Assembly: GCA_047602465.1 (NCBI GenBank)
Contig: JASGHF010000002.1
Location: 604,704-668,703, forward strand
DNA length: 64,000 bases
Source of the DNA: JADZAI01 sp047602465
GTDB lineage: Bacteria; Pseudomonadota; Alphaproteobacteria; Micropepsales; Micropepsaceae
Reading direction: 5' to 3'
The position numbers and the translations under genes were made by a program. Each line of letters opens with the position of its first letter. Position 1 is the first letter of the stretch. The notes under the pieces were generated by a model. It was not told the DNA's origin. It worked only from the letters and a program-made list of their open reading frames with translations, and searched no databases. Shown in pieces: positions 57,594 through 64,000 of the stretch.

Positions 57594-57995
57594 ATGGCGT
57601 CCAAAGGCGACGACTCGCCATCCGCGCTGATCGACCGCCGCATCGCCGAACTCGGCGACTGGCGCGGCGACACGCTGGCCCGTGTCCGCAGCATCATCCT
57701 GAAGAGCGACACCGGCATCGCTGAGACGTGGAAATGGCGCGGCGTTCCGGTCTGGGAGAAGGCCGGGATCATCTGCACCGGCGAAACCTACAAGGCCGTC
57801 GTGAAGCTGACCTTCGCAAAAGGCGCGGCGCTGGAAGACCCCAAAGGTCTTTTCAACTCCAGCCTCGACGGCAATGTGCGCCGCGCTATCGACCTTCACG
57901 AGGGTGGTTTGATTGACGAGTTGGGTTTGGTGGCGCTTGTTCGTTCGGCGATTGCGTTGAACGTTGCGGATCTGGCGAGGAGGGTGAAGCGTTAG
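57594..57995 (+). CDS. DUF1801 domain protein, second copy
   Basis: 133 aa; DTGIAETWKWRGVPVWEKAGIICTGETYKAVVKLTFAKGAALEDP is the same fold as in the preceding gene, though diverged. GGAGG lies just before the ATG; 12 bp separate the two genes, so they are probably co-translated with abgT. The last 30 codons are less GC-biased than the rest. Confidence 0.85.
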   Translation: MASKGDDSPSALIDRRIAELGDWRGDTLARVRSIILKSDTGIAETWKWRGVPVWEKAGIICTGETYKAVVKLTFAKGAALEDPKGLFNSSLDGNVRRAIDLHEGGLIDELGLVALVRSAIALNVADLARRVKR

Positions 57996-58023
57996 AATCG
58001 GATCGCCCTTGGGGGCGAATGCA

Positions 58024-58054
58024 AAGGGCTCAGCGCTGGAGCGATGAGCCTTTT
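58024..58054. terminator. bidirectional hairpin between DUF1801 and the rrn operon
   Basis: GGCTCA ... TGAGCC outer stem with an inner CGCT/AGCG stem. On the plus strand TTTT follows, on the minus strand CTTTG. It can end both the DUF1801 transcript and any readthrough of the rRNA operon. Confidence 0.6.
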
Positions 58055-58062
58055 GTGGTGTT

Positions 58063-58116
58063 TGGGTGCGGGGGCAGGATTTGAACCTGCGGCCTTCAGG
58101 TTATGAGCCTGACGAG
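58063..58116 (-). pseudogene. truncated tRNA-fMet copy
   Basis: 54 bp identical to the 3' part of the intact tRNA-fMet: CCA end, 3' acceptor strand, T arm, variable loop, full anticodon arm (CAT) and the first bases of the D region. The D arm and 5' acceptor strand are missing, replaced by unrelated GCGAGCGG sequence. It cannot fold as a tRNA. Confidence 0.85.
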
Positions 58117-58208
58117 GCGAGCGGCTGTGGGACGCCGAAGGCGTTCCATCGCGAGCGGGCTGCGCGGCGCGGAGCGCCGCCGGGTTTGGGGCTTGAGCGC
58201 CAAAAGCA

Positions 58209-58240
58209 AAACCGCCCTGCTGTTTTGAGCGGGGCGGTTT
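58209..58240 (-). terminator. terminator of the rRNA operon
   Basis: 9-bp stem AAACCGCCC / GGGCGGTTT with an inner GCT/AGC pair, 8 bp past tRNA-fMet on the minus strand, followed in the transcript by TTTTGCTTTTGG. Confidence 0.8.
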
Positions 58241-58248
58241 TTGAAGGT

Positions 58249-58325
<77 letters not shown>

Positions 58326-58386
58326 GAAGGTGGTTGTGAGTGTGTGAGAGGTTGTTGGCTTAGAAGCACATCGTGCGGTTAGCAGG

Positions 58387-58501
58387 ACTGGCGGCGGGCT
58401 ACTTTCCCGTGCCTTAAGACACAGTATCATTGCTGCTGGGGGATTTAACGGCCGAGTTCGGGATGGGATCGGGTGGAACGCCCCCGCATGGGCCGCCAGT
58501 C
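58387..58501 (-). rRNA. rrf: 5S ribosomal RNA
   Basis: About 115 nt; conserved CCCGAACTCGG loop and paired ends ACTGGCGGC / GCCGCCAGT are visible on the minus strand. Ends approximate. Confidence 0.93.
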
Positions 58502-58541
58502 CGGCGAACCGCAGGATTTCACCTGGGTGCCGGTGGTTAGG

Positions 58542-58570
58542 ACGAACAATCTGGTTTTGGTGTTGGATCT
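58542..58570 (-). repeat. 3' arm of the outer inverted repeat around 23S
   Basis: 29 bp whose reverse complement recurs at 61506-61534 with two mismatches, placing 23S inside a long potential duplex. Confidence 0.75.
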
Positions 58571-58585
58571 TGGATTTCCCATCAT

Positions 58586-58636
58586 CTGTATTCCTCATCC
58601 TGAGGAGCGGCCACTTGGCCGCGTCTCGAAGGACGC
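58586..58636. repeat. REP-like element inside the 23S-5S spacer
   Basis: Contains GCGGCCA-CT-TGGCCGC (perfect 7-bp stem) within a longer CTCATCCTGAGGAG ... TCTCGAAGGACG segment. It resembles a short repeat I recall from intergenic DNA of several alphaproteobacteria; unusual to find within an rRNA operon. Confidence 0.55.
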
Positions 58637-58662
58637 AGGGCAGACGACGGAAGCTTTTGCTT

Positions 58663-58675
58663 TCCTGACGGAGAA

Positions 58676-58686
<11 letters not shown>
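58663..58686 (-). repeat. 3' arm of the inner 23S processing stem
   Basis: TCCTGACG + GAAAGCGATCAAGC pairs with 61395-61418 (14 + 8 bp, one 2-nt internal loop), the expected RNase III stem joining the ends of pre-23S. Confidence 0.8.
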
Positions 58687-61394
<2,708 letters not shown>

Positions 61395-61403
<9 letters not shown>

Positions 61404-61418
61404 CTTTCCGCGTCAGGA
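61395..61418 (-). repeat. 5' arm of the inner 23S processing stem
   Basis: GCTTGATCGCTTTC and CGTCAGGA (plus strand), complementary to 58663-58686. Confidence 0.8.
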
Positions 61419-61505
61419 TCCTTAGGCGCAGCGGCCGGCTAGACCGCACGCCAACGCAGCAGAACCAACTCGCAACTGCCTGAAGCAGCCGTAGCTCTGC
61501 AATCC

Positions 61506-61534
61506 AGATCCAACATCAAGACCAGATTGTTCGT
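61506..61534 (-). repeat. 5' arm of the outer inverted repeat around 23S
   Basis: Pairs with 58542-58570 at 27 of 29 positions. Confidence 0.75.
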
Positions 61535-61620
61535 ATCGGATCCAAAGCCGTAAATCCGGGATGGTGGGCGCCAGGGTTCAAATCCCGATGCCGTAATCCC
61601 GAACGTAGTGGTCGTTTCTT

Positions 61621-61645
61621 GCGAACAAGCTCTCGCTTGCTTCGC
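61621..61645 (-). other. spacer hairpin A (GNRA loop), tRNA-Ala to 23S spacer
   Basis: In the transcript: GCGAAG-CAAGC-GAGA-GCTTG-TTCGC, a 10-bp stem with one bulged G and a GAGA tetraloop, followed by AAGAAA. A covarying second copy lies in the 16S to tRNA-Ile spacer. Confidence 0.7.
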
Positions 61646-61795
61646 GTCGCGCCCACAACCTCGGATCGTCAACCTCTCTTCACACTGTCAATAATCGCGC
61701 CTGGCAAAGCCGGCGCACGCGCCGGGCCAAAGCCCGCGCAAACTCTTCAAGTTCAAGACACGCAAATCCTGCGAAGCGCAACGCGCGAAGCAGGA

Positions 61796-61871
61796 TGGTG
61801 GAGCTGAACGGGATCGAACCGATGACCTCATGCTTGCAAAGCACGCGCTCTCCCAACTGAGCTACAGCCCC
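61796..61871 (-). tRNA. tRNA-Ala(TGC)
   Basis: 76 nt: acceptor GGGGCTG, D arm, anticodon loop TTTGCAA (TGC), T arm ATCGG-TTCGATC-CCGTT, discriminator A and encoded CCA. The usual rrn spacer tRNA. Confidence 0.97.
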
Positions 61872-61893
61872 GCCTTCGCTCCCCTGGAGCTTC

Positions 61894-61949
61894 GGCGGGC
61901 AAGCCCGCCTGAAGGATGGCTTGCCATCCGCAGCTCGCGGCACGCGAGC
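61894..61949. repeat. three back-to-back perfect 7-bp hairpins between tRNA-Ile and tRNA-Ala
   Basis: GGCGGGC-AA-GCCCGCC, GGATGGC-TT-GCCATCC and GCTCGCG-GCA-CGCGAGC lie within 56 bp. They may be processing or rigid spacer structures, or remnants of palindromic repeats. Confidence 0.65.
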
Positions 61950-61955
61950 GGAGGA

Positions 61956-63870
<1,915 letters not shown>

Positions 63871-64000
63871 TCTAACAAAAGAACTCAGGACACCCCTAAA
63901 GGCATCCAAGTCTCATCCAGGCCCCATGTCACTGACATGCGTCGCATGTAAAAAACTCAAAAGCAGATAGTTCCCGTCCCCACCAAAGCCTAAGCCTCAG
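63871..64000 (-). promoter_or_regulatory. rRNA operon leader
   Basis: Transcribed leader ahead of 16S. A boxA-like TGCTTTTGAG lies at 63965-63956 on the minus strand, followed by TTTTTT and two overlapping palindromes (ACATGCG-A-CGCATGT at 63949-63935 and CATGTCA-G-TGACATG at 63939-63925). A short hairpin GTTCT/AGAAC precedes 16S. The promoter itself is beyond the window edge. Confidence 0.55.

Noticed and set aside
61565..61600. T-arm-like GGGTTCAAATCCC in the tRNA-Ala to 23S spacer
   Set aside because: No matching acceptor strand, D arm or anticodon arm could be found on either strand, so not a tRNA.

Overview
The window is GC-rich, densely coded chromosome from an alphaproteobacterium. 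The evidence is the rRNA operon order 16S - tRNA-Ile(GAU) - tRNA-Ala(UGC) - 23S - 5S - tRNA-fMet (all minus strand, 58.2-63.9 kb), a CpdR response regulator divergent from an N-formylglutamate amidohydrolase, a UrcA-family protein, a ROSE-type RNA thermometer before an hsp20 gene, and an alphaproteobacterial-looking sRNA. I cannot name the genus; the 16S would settle it. Apart from the rRNA operon and one AT-rich Fic locus, this is ordinary housekeeping chromosome with no prophage, insertion sequence, CRISPR array or plasmid gene.

Layout. 0-11 kb, envelope: two tandem lytic transglycosylases, a small HNH protein, an MFS transporter, then an alpha-2-macroglobulin - PBP1C operon. 11-16 kb: DUF808 membrane protein, tRNA-Val, UrcA protein divergent from a winged-helix/TM/TPR regulator, cpdR divergent from N-formylglutamate amidohydrolase, and a likely small RNA with promoter and terminator (15.93-16.06 kb). 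16-26 kb: glycosyltransferase, YceI, a Pat-like acetyltransferase with an eroded acyl-CoA synthetase half, SMP-30 lactonase, S9 peptidase, a two-domain retropepsin-like protein and typA. 26.4-28.2 kb: a Fic gene with an AbiEi-like N-terminus, broken by one extra base. 28-38 kb: two alpha/beta hydrolases, a HisN-like phosphatase, SCP2 protein, DUF4838 glycosidase-like protein, paired OmpA-like proteins, acyl-CoA carboxylase beta subunit, a membrane-anchored LuxR-type regulator with DUF4199 partner, and pyrophosphatase. 38-46.9 kb, stress and signalling: ROSE-hsp20, pentapeptide-repeat protein with a free Hpt protein, threonine aldolase, AHL-lactonase-like hydrolase, GST, and the oxyR / ahpC-ahpD peroxide module. 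46.9-58 kb: RlmI-like methyltransferase, class V aminotransferase, then a run of amide/acyl-amino-acid genes: gamma-glutamyltransferase, UPF0114 protein, penicillin-acylase-family lipoprotein, GH3-family acyl-amido synthetase and AbgT transporter, followed by two DUF1801 proteins.

Most novel in appearance: the acylase - GH3 - AbgT run as a possible make/break/transport module for N-acyl amino acids; the small RNA at 16.0 kb; and structured elements in the rRNA operon: two spacer hairpins with GNRA loops that covary, a second long inverted repeat enclosing 23S, a REP-like insertion in the 23S-5S spacer, and a truncated second tRNA-fMet. Functions come from reading motifs by eye; no search was run.
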